This document shows, piece after piece, positions 28,093-37,779 of a DNA stretch of 64,000 nt. Made by a program: the position numbers and the translations under genes. The notes under the pieces were generated by a model, which worked only from the letters and a program-made list of their open reading frames with translations, made no database searches and had not been told where the DNA came from. This DNA is from Pseudarthrobacter sp. AL07 (GTDB lineage: Bacteria > Actinomycetota > Actinomycetes > Actinomycetales > Micrococcaceae), in assembly GCF_029960665.1 (NCBI RefSeq), contig NZ_JASBRB010000001.1:248001-312000 (forward strand). The letters are read 5' to 3'. The first letter of the stretch is position 1. Every line of letters begins with the position of its first letter.

Positions 28093-28194
28093 GTGAGCCC
28101 ATCGATCGAGGACCACCTGTTCGGGCCGCTGTCCATGCCTGAGCGCACCCGCCGGGTTGCGCCGAACACCGACGAAACGGCCGCTATCGCATGA
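28093..28194 (+). CDS. Possible 33-codon leader ORF coupled to the WecA-type gene
   Basis: A GTG at 28093 opens a 33-codon frame whose TGA overlaps the ATG of the next gene (ATGA). The predicted peptide (SIEDHLFGPLSMPERTRR in part) resembles nothing I know. The frame is closed upstream by a stop at 28018, and no strong ribosome binding site is seen. It could be a coupling leader peptide, a small protein, or chance. Confidence 0.3.
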   Translation: MSPSIEDHLFGPLSMPERTRRVAPNTDETAAIA

Positions 28195-29303
28195 TTATGT
28201 ACCTGCTTATGGGGCTGACGGCTGCCGTCGTGTCCTACGGAGCCACTTGGGGTGCCCGCGTCATCGGGCACCGGCTTGAACTCCACGCTCCCATCCGCAG
28301 CCGTGACATGCACACGACGCCGGTGTCCCGGCTGGGCGGGGTTGCCATCTTCCTCGGCGTACTGGTGGCCCTCCTCGTGGCCAGCCAGTCCTTCTTCGTC
28401 AAGGACATCTACCGGAACAACTTCTCGCCGTGGGGCGTATTGGCGGGCGCGGCGCTGATCGTGCTCGTGGGGATCGCGGACGACCTCCTGGACATCCGTT
28501 GGTGGGTGAAACTCATCGGCCAGAGCGCTGCAGCCCTGGTGGTGGCGATCTGGGGAGTCCAGATGACGATTGTGCCGTGGGTTCCGGAGCCGATCTTCCT
28601 TGAGAACGAGATGCTTCGAGTGGTGCTGACAGCCGGGCTCATCGTCACCACCATGAACGCCTTCAACTTTATTGACGGCCTCGACGGGCTGGCCGCCGGC
28701 GTGGCGATCATCGGCGGAACCGCGTTCTTCCTGACAGCCTATTGGGTGCACCGGAACTCAGATGTGCTAGACAAATCCGATCTCGCGACGCTCCTAACCG
28801 CAGTCGTGGTGGGCGGTTGCATCGGCTTCGTGCCGCACAACTGGTTTCCGTCGAAAATCTTCATGGGTGACTCCGGTGCCATGTTGATTGGGCTGCTGAT
28901 GGCCTCCGCCGGTATTGTCTCCACCGGCCAGATCACGTCCGGGCTGTATGACCGGGCAAATGGTATCTCCACCGTCATACCCATCCTGCTGCCCTTCGCC
29001 GTACTGTTCCTGCCGTTGCTTGACCTGGGCCTCGCCGTAGTGCGCAGGACAGCCCGAGGGCGATCACCCTGGTCCGCCGACCGGGGACACCTCCACCACA
29101 AGCTGCTGGACATCGGGTACTCGCACCGGACCGCAGTGATCCTGCTCTACTTGTGGACAGCGGTGCTGTCGTTCGGCGGCCTGGCTTTTGCCGTGTTCCC
29201 GTGGCAGGTGGTGCTGGCGGTAGACATCTTCGCAACGTTGGTGATGGGCTTGGTGACGGCCTGGCCGTACCTGCGCCGGGGGAGCGACGAGTCCACCGCG
29301 TAA
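28191..29303 (+). CDS. Undecaprenyl-phosphate sugar-1-phosphate transferase (WecA/TagO/MraY family)
   Basis: The 370-residue polytopic membrane enzyme moves GlcNAc-1-P, or a related sugar phosphate, from its UDP donor to undecaprenyl phosphate. About ten or eleven membrane segments are visible. Family motifs are GIADDLLDIRWWVKL, NAFNFIDGLDGLAAG, MGDSGAMLIGLL and the DRGHLHHKLLDIGYSHR loop. In M. tuberculosis the gene at this position (Rv1302) is the WecA-type enzyme that starts arabinogalactan synthesis. Here it would start a wall polymer. It lies just upstream of the ATP synthase operon, as in other actinobacteria. Confidence 0.92.
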   Translation: MIMYLLMGLTAAVVSYGATWGARVIGHRLELHAPIRSRDMHTTPVSRLGGVAIFLGVLVALLVASQSFFVKDIYRNNFSPWGVLAGAALIVLVGIADDLLDIRWWVKLIGQSAAALVVAIWGVQMTIVPWVPEPIFLENEMLRVVLTAGLIVTTMNAFNFIDGLDGLAAGVAIIGGTAFFLTAYWVHRNSDVLDKSDLATLLTAVVVGGCIGFVPHNWFPSKIFMGDSGAMLIGLLMASAGIVSTGQITSGLYDRANGISTVIPILLPFAVLFLPLLDLGLAVVRRTARGRSPWSADRGHLHHKLLDIGYSHRTAVILLYLWTAVLSFGGLAFAVFPWQVVLAVDIFATLVMGLVTAWPYLRRGSDESTA

Positions 29304-29308
29304 CCGCG

Positions 29309-29337
29309 TTCGGATTTATTTCTATCTCGTGTAGAAT
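29309..29337 (+). promoter_or_regulatory. Candidate promoter of the ATP synthase operon
   Basis: TAGAAT at 29332-29337 matches the -10 consensus at five of six positions. TTCGGA at 29309-29314 sits 17 bases upstream with three of six matches. It lies between the WecA-type gene stop and the first ATP synthase-associated gene. Confidence 0.55.
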
Positions 29338-29395
29338 TCAGGTGCAGCCAAAGCTGCCCTCCACCCAGCCCCAGGGCGCCGACGATTGGGATCTT

Positions 29396-29878
29396 GTGAC
29401 CTCCAACGCCGACTCCGGACATCCGTCCGGCAACGGATCCGCTGGAGTCTCCGGTCCAACCCGTTCCCTCTGGCTCCGCCTCCTCGCACTCAGTTCAGCT
29501 GGCGGTGCTGGCGCAGTGATCCTGGCGGGCATCCCGGCTGGGATCCTGAACGGCCCCAGCGGCGTCCTGTCCAGTACTTTGGGCGGCATCCTGGTGATGC
29601 TCTTCTTCGCTATCAGTCTTCTGGTGGGCCACTTCATGGGGCGCAACAACCCCTCAGGTGCTATCGGAATGTTCGTGGCCACGTATTTTGTCAAGGTCGT
29701 GGGTTTCGCAGTTGTCCTGTTTGTGATCGGAGCGCCTGCCTGGCTTCACGCGCAATGGTTCCTTATTGGTGCCGTTGCCACTGTTGTCTTCTGGCAGGCC
29801 GCCGAAATCTATGGCTTCAGCACGGCACGCCTGCAGATTTACAACGACCCCGAGCCCAAGGAGCCGAACGATGTCTGA
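29396..29878 (+). CDS. ATP synthase-associated membrane protein (AtpI-like position)
   Basis: This product of about 160 residues has a polar N terminus and four predicted membrane segments: an Ala/Gly-rich first helix near residues 23-45, LVMLFFAISLLVGHFMG, GMFVATYFVKVVGFAVVLFV and FLIGAVATVVFWQAAEIYG. A short charged tail follows. Its place directly before atpB genes matches AtpI-like proteins, such as the product of Rv1303, which assist c-ring assembly in other bacteria. The start is uncertain: GTG at 29396 gives MTSNADSG, while an in-frame GTG at 29342, four bases after the -10 box, would add 18 residues. It overlaps the next gene by eight bases. Confidence 0.7.
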   Translation: MTSNADSGHPSGNGSAGVSGPTRSLWLRLLALSSAGGAGAVILAGIPAGILNGPSGVLSSTLGGILVMLFFAISLLVGHFMGRNNPSGAIGMFVATYFVKVVGFAVVLFVIGAPAWLHAQWFLIGAVATVVFWQAAEIYGFSTARLQIYNDPEPKEPNDV

Positions 29879-30209
29879 TCGGAAACGACCCGCCGAAAAC
29901 GGCTCTTCCGCGCCCAAGAACGCTGCTCCCACGATGGGGGTGTCGGCCGAAAACAACGACGGCGGATACAACGCCGGAATGGCCGTCTTTAGCTACATTA
30001 TTGGCGGAATCATCGTCTGGAGTTTGATAGGGTGGGGTCTGGATAATCTGTGGGGAACCCGCTGGATCGTGCTCGCAGGCGCTCTGCTTGGAGCACTCGG
30101 GGGTTTCTATCTTTCCCACATGCATGGCCTTACCAGTTCCAGAACCACGGCCGGTAAGAGCAGAGCAGACAGCGGCCCGTCCGCGGACGGAAACACAAAT
30201 GCCAAATAA
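29871..30209 (+). CDS. AtpZ-like small membrane protein
   Basis: The 112-residue protein has a hydrophilic N-terminal 40 residues, two membrane helices (AVFSYIIGGIIVWSLIGWGLD and WIVLAGALLGALGGFYLSH) joined by a short LWGT-type turn, and a polar tail. That is the hairpin pattern of AtpZ/AtpI family proteins found at the head of ATP synthase operons. The ATG overlaps the previous gene by eight bases. Two such small membrane proteins in a row are likely assembly or ion-supply accessories; this is inference. Confidence 0.75.
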   Translation: MSDRKRPAENGSSAPKNAAPTMGVSAENNDGGYNAGMAVFSYIIGGIIVWSLIGWGLDNLWGTRWIVLAGALLGALGGFYLSHMHGLTSSRTTAGKSRADSGPSADGNTNAK

Positions 30210-30290
30210 TTTCACAGGGGGAGCTGCGGAGCACAAATCCGCGGGTCCTCGACCAACGCCCAATGATGGACACTGCAGAGAGGAAACGCG

Positions 30291-31091
30291 TTGATCGCGC
30301 TTGCGCTCCCGGCCCAAGATTCAGGAGAGTTCAATCCTCCTGGAATTGAAGAAATGCACCTGCCGGCAATCCTGCCGTGGGGGGTGGCTGACGGATTCTC
30401 CAAGCAGATGCTGCTCGTAATCCTGTCGGTCGTCATTATCGCCACATTCTTTCTGCTAGCTGCACGGAAGCAGCAGCTTGTTCCCGGCAAGCTCCAGTTC
30501 GCTGGTGAAATGGCCTATGGCTTTGTGCGTAACAGCATCGCCAAGGACATTATCGGTGGCAAAGACTTTATGAAGTATGTGCCGCTGTTGTTCAGCCTCT
30601 TCTTCTTCATCCTCGTAAACAACATTTACGGCGCCATTCCCGTGATTCAGCTGCCGAGCTTCTCGCACGTCGGCGGCGCCTATGTCCTGGCGGGCATTGT
30701 GTACGTCACGTGGATTGGCATCGGCATCAAGAAGAACGGCCTGAAGTACTTCAAGCTGGCCACGGTACCCTCCGGTGTACCGGTCTATATTCTCCCGCTC
30801 ATCATCCCGATCGAGATCATCTCGAACTTCCTGGTCCGGCCCGTCACGCACAGCCTCCGTCTGTTTGCCACCATGCTGGCCGGCCACCTGATCGTCATGA
30901 TCGCCGGTTCGGGCATTGAGTTTCTCGTCATGCAGGAGAACATCCTGCTCAAGGGAACCTCACTGCTGGTCATCGCCGGCGCAGTAGCCATGTACATGCT
31001 GGAAGCACTGATCATGGCCCTCCAGGCTTATGTCTTCACGCTGCTGACCGCCATCTACATCGAAGGCGCGCTGCACGCGGACAGCCATTAG
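30291..31091 (+). CDS. atpB: ATP synthase Fo subunit a
   Basis: The 266-residue membrane protein forms the proton half-channels next to the c-ring. Five or six helices are visible, and the essential arginine helix appears in [16 protein letters not shown]. The C-terminal helix contains [21 protein letters not shown], typical of subunit a. The TTG start has an AGAGGAAA ribosome binding site and begins [12 protein letters not shown]. Confidence 0.95.
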   Translation: MIALALPAQDSGEFNPPGIEEMHLPAILPWGVADGFSKQMLLVILSVVIIATFFLLAARKQQLVPGKLQFAGEMAYGFVRNSIAKDIIGGKDFMKYVPLLFSLFFFILVNNIYGAIPVIQLPSFSHVGGAYVLAGIVYVTWIGIGIKKNGLKYFKLATVPSGVPVYILPLIIPIEIISNFLVRPVTHSLRLFATMLAGHLIVMIAGSGIEFLVMQENILLKGTSLLVIAGAVAMYMLEALIMALQAYVFTLLTAIYIEGALHADSH

Positions 31092-31170
31092 GCACCCACA
31101 AACTTCCCCTCACGGGGATGAAGCAAACCAAACAACCTGCCACACGGGTGGCATCTTGAAAGGAAGAAAA

Positions 31171-31386
31171 ATGGAAGGCTCCATTAACGGCTCCCTCAAC
31201 CTCATCGGCTACGGTCTCTCCGCAATCGGCGGTGGTATCGGTGTTGGTCTCGTGTTCGCCGCTTACATCAATGGCGTAGCACGTCAGCCGGAAGCCCAGC
31301 GCGTCCTGCAGCCGATCGCATTCCTTGGCCTCGCGCTGACTGAAGCCCTCGCCATCCTCGGCCTGGTCTTCGCTTTCGTTCTCTAG
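31171..31386 (+). CDS. atpE: ATP synthase Fo subunit c
   Basis: The 71-residue double-helix protein forms the rotor ring. The first helix has the glycine packing motif GGGIGVG (20-26), the polar loop is RQP (38-40), and the proton-binding carboxylate is Glu58 in LALTEALAI. The ATG at 31171 follows AAAGGAAG. A start five codons earlier is open but has no ribosome binding site. A small hairpin (TGCCAC-ACGG-GTGGCA) lies just upstream, which may raise stability or translation of this highly needed subunit. Confidence 0.97.
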   Translation: MEGSINGSLNLIGYGLSAIGGGIGVGLVFAAYINGVARQPEAQRVLQPIAFLGLALTEALAILGLVFAFVL

Positions 31387-31442
31387 TCTGACTTCAGAAC
31401 CAAGCGAACATCCAGAACCGAGTAGATAAGGACGGGTGAATT

Positions 31443-32000
31443 ATGTATCAAACGATCATCTCAGCCGCCGTGGAAGGCGCCGAGGCGACCAACCCGCTCG
31501 TTCCCAACGTCTGGGAAATGGGCGTCGTCTTCGTCGGCTTTGCTGTCCTCATGTACATCGTGGTCAAGTTCGTTGTCCCGATGTTCGAGAAGACGTTTGC
31601 AGAGCGTGCCGAGGCCATTGAAGGTGGCATTGCCAAGGCAGAAAAGGCGCAGGCAGAGGCTTCTGCAGCACTCGAAGAGTACAAGCAGCAGCTGACCGAT
31701 GCCCGTGCCGAGGCCAACCGGATCCGCGAGGAAGCCCGTGCTGAAGGCGCCCAGATCCTTGCGGATCTGAAGGAAAAGGCTGCCTCTGAGTCTGCCCGCA
31801 TCACGGCCCAGGCACATGTGCAGATCGAATCGGAGCGCCAGGCCGCTGTTGTGTCCCTGCGCTCCGAGGTAGGCACGCTGGCTACCACGCTGGCAGGCCG
31901 CATCGTTGGCGAAGCACTCAACGATGACGAGCGTTCCGCCCGTGTGGTTGACCGCTTCCTGGCAGATCTGGAGAACCAGAACGCAGGTGCAGCTAAGTAA
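31443..32000 (+). CDS. atpF: ATP synthase Fo subunit b
   Basis: The 185-residue stator protein has one N-terminal membrane helix (MGVVFVGFAVLMYIVVKFVV) and then a long charged coiled coil rich in Ala, Glu, Lys and Arg that reaches up to the F1 head. Length is normal for an actinobacterial b subunit. The stop and the start of atpH share a base (TAATG), so the two are translationally coupled. Confidence 0.95.
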   Translation: MYQTIISAAVEGAEATNPLVPNVWEMGVVFVGFAVLMYIVVKFVVPMFEKTFAERAEAIEGGIAKAEKAQAEASAALEEYKQQLTDARAEANRIREEARAEGAQILADLKEKAASESARITAQAHVQIESERQAAVVSLRSEVGTLATTLAGRIVGEALNDDERSARVVDRFLADLENQNAGAAK

Positions 32001-32827
32001 TGTCAGGTGTATCGAGCGAATCGCTGACCACGGCGCTGACCCAACTGGAAGCAAAACTTCCGTTGGCCTCGCTACAGTTGGCTAAGGAACTCTTCGGAAT
32101 CCTGGGAACGGTGGACAGCTCGGCTGGCTTGCGCCGCGCCCTGACTGACCCGTCCCGCACCGGTGACGAAAAGTCGGCGCTTGTCAGGCAGCTGGTTGGC
32201 GGAAAAGTCTCCGCTGAGGCTGCGGACATCGCGGGCGGACTGGCCAGTTCACGCTGGGCATCGGCCCGAGATATCGGCGATGCACTCGAGACGCTTGCCG
32301 CAACGGTGGTTATCGCCGTTGCTGAAAACAAGTCGGCCGTTTCTGCCTCCGGAATCTCTGGGCTGGAAGAGCTGGAGAACGATCTGTTCTCCTTCAACCA
32401 GGCCGTTGCCTCCAACCACGAGGTACAACGTGCTCTGTCTGAGCCGCAGGCCAGTGCTGCAGCGAAGACCGGGTTGGCGAGGAAGCTGAATCCCGGCGCA
32501 AGCGAGGAAGCAAACGTCCTCATCGCGCAGGCGGTTTCCCAGCCCCGCGGCATCAAGCCGACCCTGTTGGTGGCCCGGTTCGCCGAGCTGGCAGCCAAGC
32601 GGCAGCAGCGCTGGATTGCAACGGTCAGCGTCACCCGTCCTTTGACGGAAACGCAGTTCGCCCGCCTCCAGTCAGGGCTTAATTCCCTGTACGGTCGCGA
32701 GCTCAAGATCAACCTCACCGTTGATTCTGAACTGATCGGTGGAATCCGCGTCCAGGTGGGTGACGAAGTGCTTGACGCTTCGGTTATCACCCGGCTGGGT
32801 CAGCTTCACCGCCAACTGGCCGGTTAG
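32000..32827 (+). CDS. atpH: ATP synthase F1 subunit delta
   Basis: The 275-residue peripheral stalk subunit links F1 to subunit b. The C-terminal part contains the family pattern TVSVTRPLTETQF and the closing VGDEVLDASVITRLGQLHRQL. The protein is longer than the E. coli subunit of 177 residues; extended delta subunits are usual in actinobacteria. The ATG overlaps the atpF stop by one base. Confidence 0.93.
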   Translation: MSGVSSESLTTALTQLEAKLPLASLQLAKELFGILGTVDSSAGLRRALTDPSRTGDEKSALVRQLVGGKVSAEAADIAGGLASSRWASARDIGDALETLAATVVIAVAENKSAVSASGISGLEELENDLFSFNQAVASNHEVQRALSEPQASAAAKTGLARKLNPGASEEANVLIAQAVSQPRGIKPTLLVARFAELAAKRQQRWIATVSVTRPLTETQFARLQSGLNSLYGRELKINLTVDSELIGGIRVQVGDEVLDASVITRLGQLHRQLAG

Positions 32828-32910
32828 CCGGACAAGCACAACTTAACGAAACGAAACCCCGGTCATCGTGAGCAACGATGATCACGAAAACAGGAGAGCA
32901 GGGACTGCAG

Positions 32911-34548
32911 ATGGCCGAATTGACCATCAACGCCGACGACGTCCGTAATGCGTTGAACGAGTTCGCGGCGTCCTACGAACCCGGAAACGCAGAGCGCGTA
33001 GAGGTTGGCCGTGTAACAACCGCAGGTGACGGCATCGCCCGTGTTGAGGGCCTTCCCTCGGTCATGGCGAACGAGCTGCTTCGCTTTGAAGACGGCACCC
33101 TGGGCCTGGCCCAGAACCTTGACGTCCGCGAGATCGGTGTCATCGTACTCGGTGACTTCACCGGAATCGAAGAGGGCCAGGAAGTCCACCGTACGGGTCA
33201 GGTTCTGTCCGTACCGGTAGGCGACGCCTTCCTCGGCCGTGTGGTTGACCCCTTGGGCCAGCCCATCGACGACCTCGGCGAGATAAAGGCCGAAACCACC
33301 CGTGCTCTGGAACTACAGGCGCCCGGCGTGACCCAGCGTAAGTCGGTCCACGAGCCGATGCAGACCGGTCTGAAGGCTATCGACGCCATGATCCCGATCG
33401 GCCGCGGCCAGCGTCAGCTGATCATCGGTGACCGCCAGACCGGTAAGTCGGCAATCGCTATCGACACCATCATCAACCAGAAGGCCAACTGGGCTTCCGG
33501 CGACGTGACCAAGCAAGTGCGTTGCATCTACGTGGCAATCGGTCAGAAGGCATCCACCATTGCGGCTGTCCGTCAGACCCTTGAGGACAACGGCGCTCTG
33601 GAATACACCACCATTGTGGCTTCCCCGGCGTCTGACCCCGCAGGCTTCAAGTACCTGGCACCGTACGCCGGTTCGGCCATCGGCCAGCACTGGATGTACG
33701 GCGGCAAGCACGTCCTCATCGTGTTTGATGATCTCTCCAAGCAGGCCGAGGCGTACCGTGCAGTGTCACTGCTGCTGCGTCGCCCGCCGGGACGCGAAGC
33801 TTACCCGGGCGACGTCTTCTACTTGCACTCCCGCCTGCTGGAGCGTTGTGCCAAGCTCTCTGACGAGCTCGGTGCCGGTTCGATGACCGGCCTGCCACTC
33901 ATCGAGACCAAGGCAAACGACGTCTCTGCCTACATCCCGACCAACGTGATCTCCATTACCGATGGCCAGATCTTCCTGCAGTCGGACCTCTTCAACGCTA
34001 ACCAGCGTCCGGCTGTCGACGTGGGTGTCTCTGTGTCCCGCGTTGGTGGTGCTGCACAGGTCAAGTCCATGAAGAAGGTCTCCGGTACTTTGAAGCTGGA
34101 ATTGGCCCAGTACCGCGACATGCAGGCTTTCGCCATGTTCGCTTCGGACCTTGATGCCGCATCGCGCCAGCAGCTGACCCGTGGTGCCCGCCTGATGGAG
34201 CTGCTCAAGCAGGGCCAGTACTCTCCGTTCCCGATCGAGAACCAGGTTGTGTCCATCTGGGCCGGTACCAACGGCTACCTCGACGAGGTTCCGGTTGAGG
34301 ACATCAACCGCTTTGAGACCGAATTCCTGGAGCACCTCAAGCACAAGTCCTCCATCCTGACCACGCTGGCGCAGACCAACGTTATGGACGATGACACTGC
34401 CGAAGCACTGAAGACTGCAATCGTGGCCTTCAAAAAGGGCTTCTTCGGTGAAGGTGACAACCGACTGGTAGGCGCCGGCCACGAGGAGCACGACGCTATC
34501 TCCGAAGGTGACGTTGACCAGGAAAAAATCGTCAAGCAGAAGCGCTAG
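32911..34548 (+). CDS. atpA: ATP synthase F1 subunit alpha
   Basis: The 545-residue non-catalytic nucleotide-binding subunit has Walker [14 protein letters not shown], Walker B in [12 protein letters not shown] and the alpha signature segment [17 protein letters not shown]. The ATG at 32911 gives [15 protein letters not shown]. An upstream ATG would add eleven unlikely residues. A charged C-terminal tail of some 30 residues follows the core, as in mycobacterial alpha subunits. Confidence 0.97.
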   Translation: MAELTINADDVRNALNEFAASYEPGNAERVEVGRVTTAGDGIARVEGLPSVMANELLRFEDGTLGLAQNLDVREIGVIVLGDFTGIEEGQEVHRTGQVLSVPVGDAFLGRVVDPLGQPIDDLGEIKAETTRALELQAPGVTQRKSVHEPMQTGLKAIDAMIPIGRGQRQLIIGDRQTGKSAIAIDTIINQKANWASGDVTKQVRCIYVAIGQKASTIAAVRQTLEDNGALEYTTIVASPASDPAGFKYLAPYAGSAIGQHWMYGGKHVLIVFDDLSKQAEAYRAVSLLLRRPPGREAYPGDVFYLHSRLLERCAKLSDELGAGSMTGLPLIETKANDVSAYIPTNVISITDGQIFLQSDLFNANQRPAVDVGVSVSRVGGAAQVKSMKKVSGTLKLELAQYRDMQAFAMFASDLDAASRQQLTRGARLMELLKQGQYSPFPIENQVVSIWAGTNGYLDEVPVEDINRFETEFLEHLKHKSSILTTLAQTNVMDDDTAEALKTAIVAFKKGFFGEGDNRLVGAGHEEHDAISEGDVDQEKIVKQKR

Positions 34549-34560
34549 TTTCGCTGGCAG

Positions 34561-34593
34561 GGACTGCCGGGACCTTTGAGGTTCCGGCAGTCC
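34561..34593 (+). promoter_or_regulatory. Intercistronic hairpin between atpA and atpG
   Basis: Arms of 14 bases (34561-34574 and 34580-34593, one G-U pair) enclose a five-base loop. No T-run follows, so it is not a standard terminator. It probably acts on mRNA stability or processing within the operon, where subunits are needed in unequal amounts. Confidence 0.6.
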
Positions 34594-34623
34594 CGGCCAT
34601 CGGGATCTTAGGAAAGGAAAAGT

Positions 34624-35517
34624 ATGGGAGCCCAGATTCGGGTCTACCGCCAGAAGATCAGCTCGACCACGTCGATGCGCAAGATCTTCAAGGCGATGGA
34701 ACTGATCGCTACCTCGCGCATTGGCAAGGCCCGCGCACGCGTAGCGGCTTCACTGCCTTACGCAAACGCGATTACGCGTGCCGTTTCTGCTGTCGCGAGC
34801 CAGAGCGAAATCGACCACCCGTTGGTCACCGAACCGGAGCAGATCCGCCGGGCCGCCGTCCTGGTCATCAGTGCTGACCGCGGCCTTGCCGGTTCCTATT
34901 CGGCAAGCGTGCTTAAGCAGGCGGTTGGCCTCAACGAACTGCTCCGCGGAGAGGGCAAAGAAGTCAAGACGTATGTGATGGGCCGCAAGGCGCAGGCGTA
35001 CTTTGACTTCCGCACCCTTCCTTACGAGCGGGTGTGGACCGGCAACACGGATGCGCCCGAGTTTGGAACTGCACGTGAAGTCGGCGCGGCACTGCTTGAA
35101 GCCTTCGCGACAGACTATGAAGAGGGTGGCGTGGACGAGATCCATGTCGTTTACACCCGCTTCAAGTCCATGGTGATGCAGGAGCCGACGGTTATCCGTC
35201 TGCTTCCGCTCGAGGTTGTTGAAGAGCAGGCGGCGTCCGAGTCGGACCTCCTGCCGCTCTACGAATTCGAGCCGGAGGCGGAACAGGTCCTTGATGCCCT
35301 GCTGCCGCGCTACATCGAGTCACGCATTTTTGCCGCCATGTTGCAGGCCGCAGCTTCCGAGCTTGCAGCCCGCCAGCGGGCGATGAAGTCTGCCGGCGAC
35401 AACGCCACGGACCTTATCAAGAAGTACACGCGTCTGCGCAACACAGCCCGACAGGCTGAAATTACGCAGGAGCTTTCTGAAATCGTTGCCGGTGCCGACG
35501 CCTTGAACGCGTCCTAG
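34624..35517 (+). CDS. atpG: ATP synthase F1 subunit gamma
   Basis: The 297-residue central stalk protein begins with the family segment [20 protein letters not shown] and ends with the long helix ending [17 protein letters not shown]. The mid-domain has [12 protein letters not shown]. Start is the ATG at 34624 after AGGAAAGG. Length is normal. Confidence 0.96.
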   Translation: MGAQIRVYRQKISSTTSMRKIFKAMELIATSRIGKARARVAASLPYANAITRAVSAVASQSEIDHPLVTEPEQIRRAAVLVISADRGLAGSYSASVLKQAVGLNELLRGEGKEVKTYVMGRKAQAYFDFRTLPYERVWTGNTDAPEFGTAREVGAALLEAFATDYEEGGVDEIHVVYTRFKSMVMQEPTVIRLLPLEVVEEQAASESDLLPLYEFEPEAEQVLDALLPRYIESRIFAAMLQAAASELAARQRAMKSAGDNATDLIKKYTRLRNTARQAEITQELSEIVAGADALNAS

Positions 35518-35547
35518 CCCGGTCCGGTCCAGCTGTACCTGCACTAA

Positions 35548-37047
<1,500 letters not shown>

Positions 37048-37048
37048 T

Positions 37049-37333
37049 ATGGCTGAGCTTGAGGTTGAGATTGTCGCAGCGGACCACTTCGTGTGGTCCG
37101 GAGCGGCCAAGATGGTCAAGGCCCGCACCAGTGATGGTGAGATCGGAATCCTGCCCGGCCACTCGCCCCTGCTGGCGATCCTGGCCGAAGGTGAACTGGC
37201 CATTGAGCCGGTTTCCGGGAACCGCATTGCCGTGGCTGTTGACGGCGGATTTTTCTCCGTCGACAACAACCGCGTGGTGATTGTTGCTGACAACGCCCAA
37301 CTGGGTGACGCGGCTACTGCTGGGATCCGCTAG
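37049..37333 (+). CDS. atpC: ATP synthase F1 subunit epsilon, short form
   Basis: The 94-residue protein contains only the N-terminal beta-sandwich domain, with the family segments GEIGILPGHSPLLAIL and VAVDGGFFSVDNNRVVIVAD. The C-terminal helical hairpin of the usual 120-140-residue epsilon, which can inhibit ATP hydrolysis, is missing. The stop at 37333 comes right after the sandwich domain. Short epsilon proteins occur in some actinobacteria. It starts one base after atpD. Confidence 0.94.
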   Translation: MAELEVEIVAADHFVWSGAAKMVKARTSDGEIGILPGHSPLLAILAEGELAIEPVSGNRIAVAVDGGFFSVDNNRVVIVADNAQLGDAATAGIR

Positions 37334-37343
37334 CACGACCCTG

Positions 37344-37775
37344 ATGGACGCGCCGACTTTTACGTTCATCGCCTTGGCAATCGTTTTCGGATTGCTGATT
37401 TTCGCACTGTGCCTTTCGGGGGTGCGCCGCTTCAATCTGCGGCGCGCCCTGGGCACGGTGGACGCCTCCATTTGCATCGCTGGAAACAGCTGGCAGATGG
37501 GGGTTTGTCGTTACCAGGACAACGACCTTGAGTGGTTCCGGCTGCTTTCCTTGAGCGTGCGCCCCAAACACAAGTTCAAACGCAGCTCCCTGGAGCTGCT
37601 GGGCCGTCGCAAACCAACCGAGGCCGAGGCCGTGAAGGTCCAGCCCGACGTCGTGGTTGTCGAGCTGCGATACGAAGGCCAGGATCTGCGGCTGGCCATG
37701 AAATTCGATGCCTACGCGGGGCTGTCCTCATGGCTGGAAGCCGGGCCGGTCATCGGCGTGGGTACCTGGCGCTAG
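37344..37775 (+). CDS. DUF2550 family membrane-anchored protein
   Basis: The 143-residue protein has one N-terminal membrane helix (FTFIALAIVFGLLIFALCLSG) and a basic cytoplasmic domain with GNSWQMGVCRYQDNDLEWFR and FKRSSLELLGRR. This is the conserved actinobacterial gene that follows atpC (Rv1312 in M. tuberculosis); its function is unknown. The ATG at 37344 lies ten bases after the atpC stop, so it is probably part of the ATP synthase transcript. Confidence 0.85.
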   Translation: MDAPTFTFIALAIVFGLLIFALCLSGVRRFNLRRALGTVDASICIAGNSWQMGVCRYQDNDLEWFRLLSLSVRPKHKFKRSSLELLGRRKPTEAEAVKVQPDVVVVELRYEGQDLRLAMKFDAYAGLSSWLEAGPVIGVGTWR

Positions 37776-37779
37776 CCAC

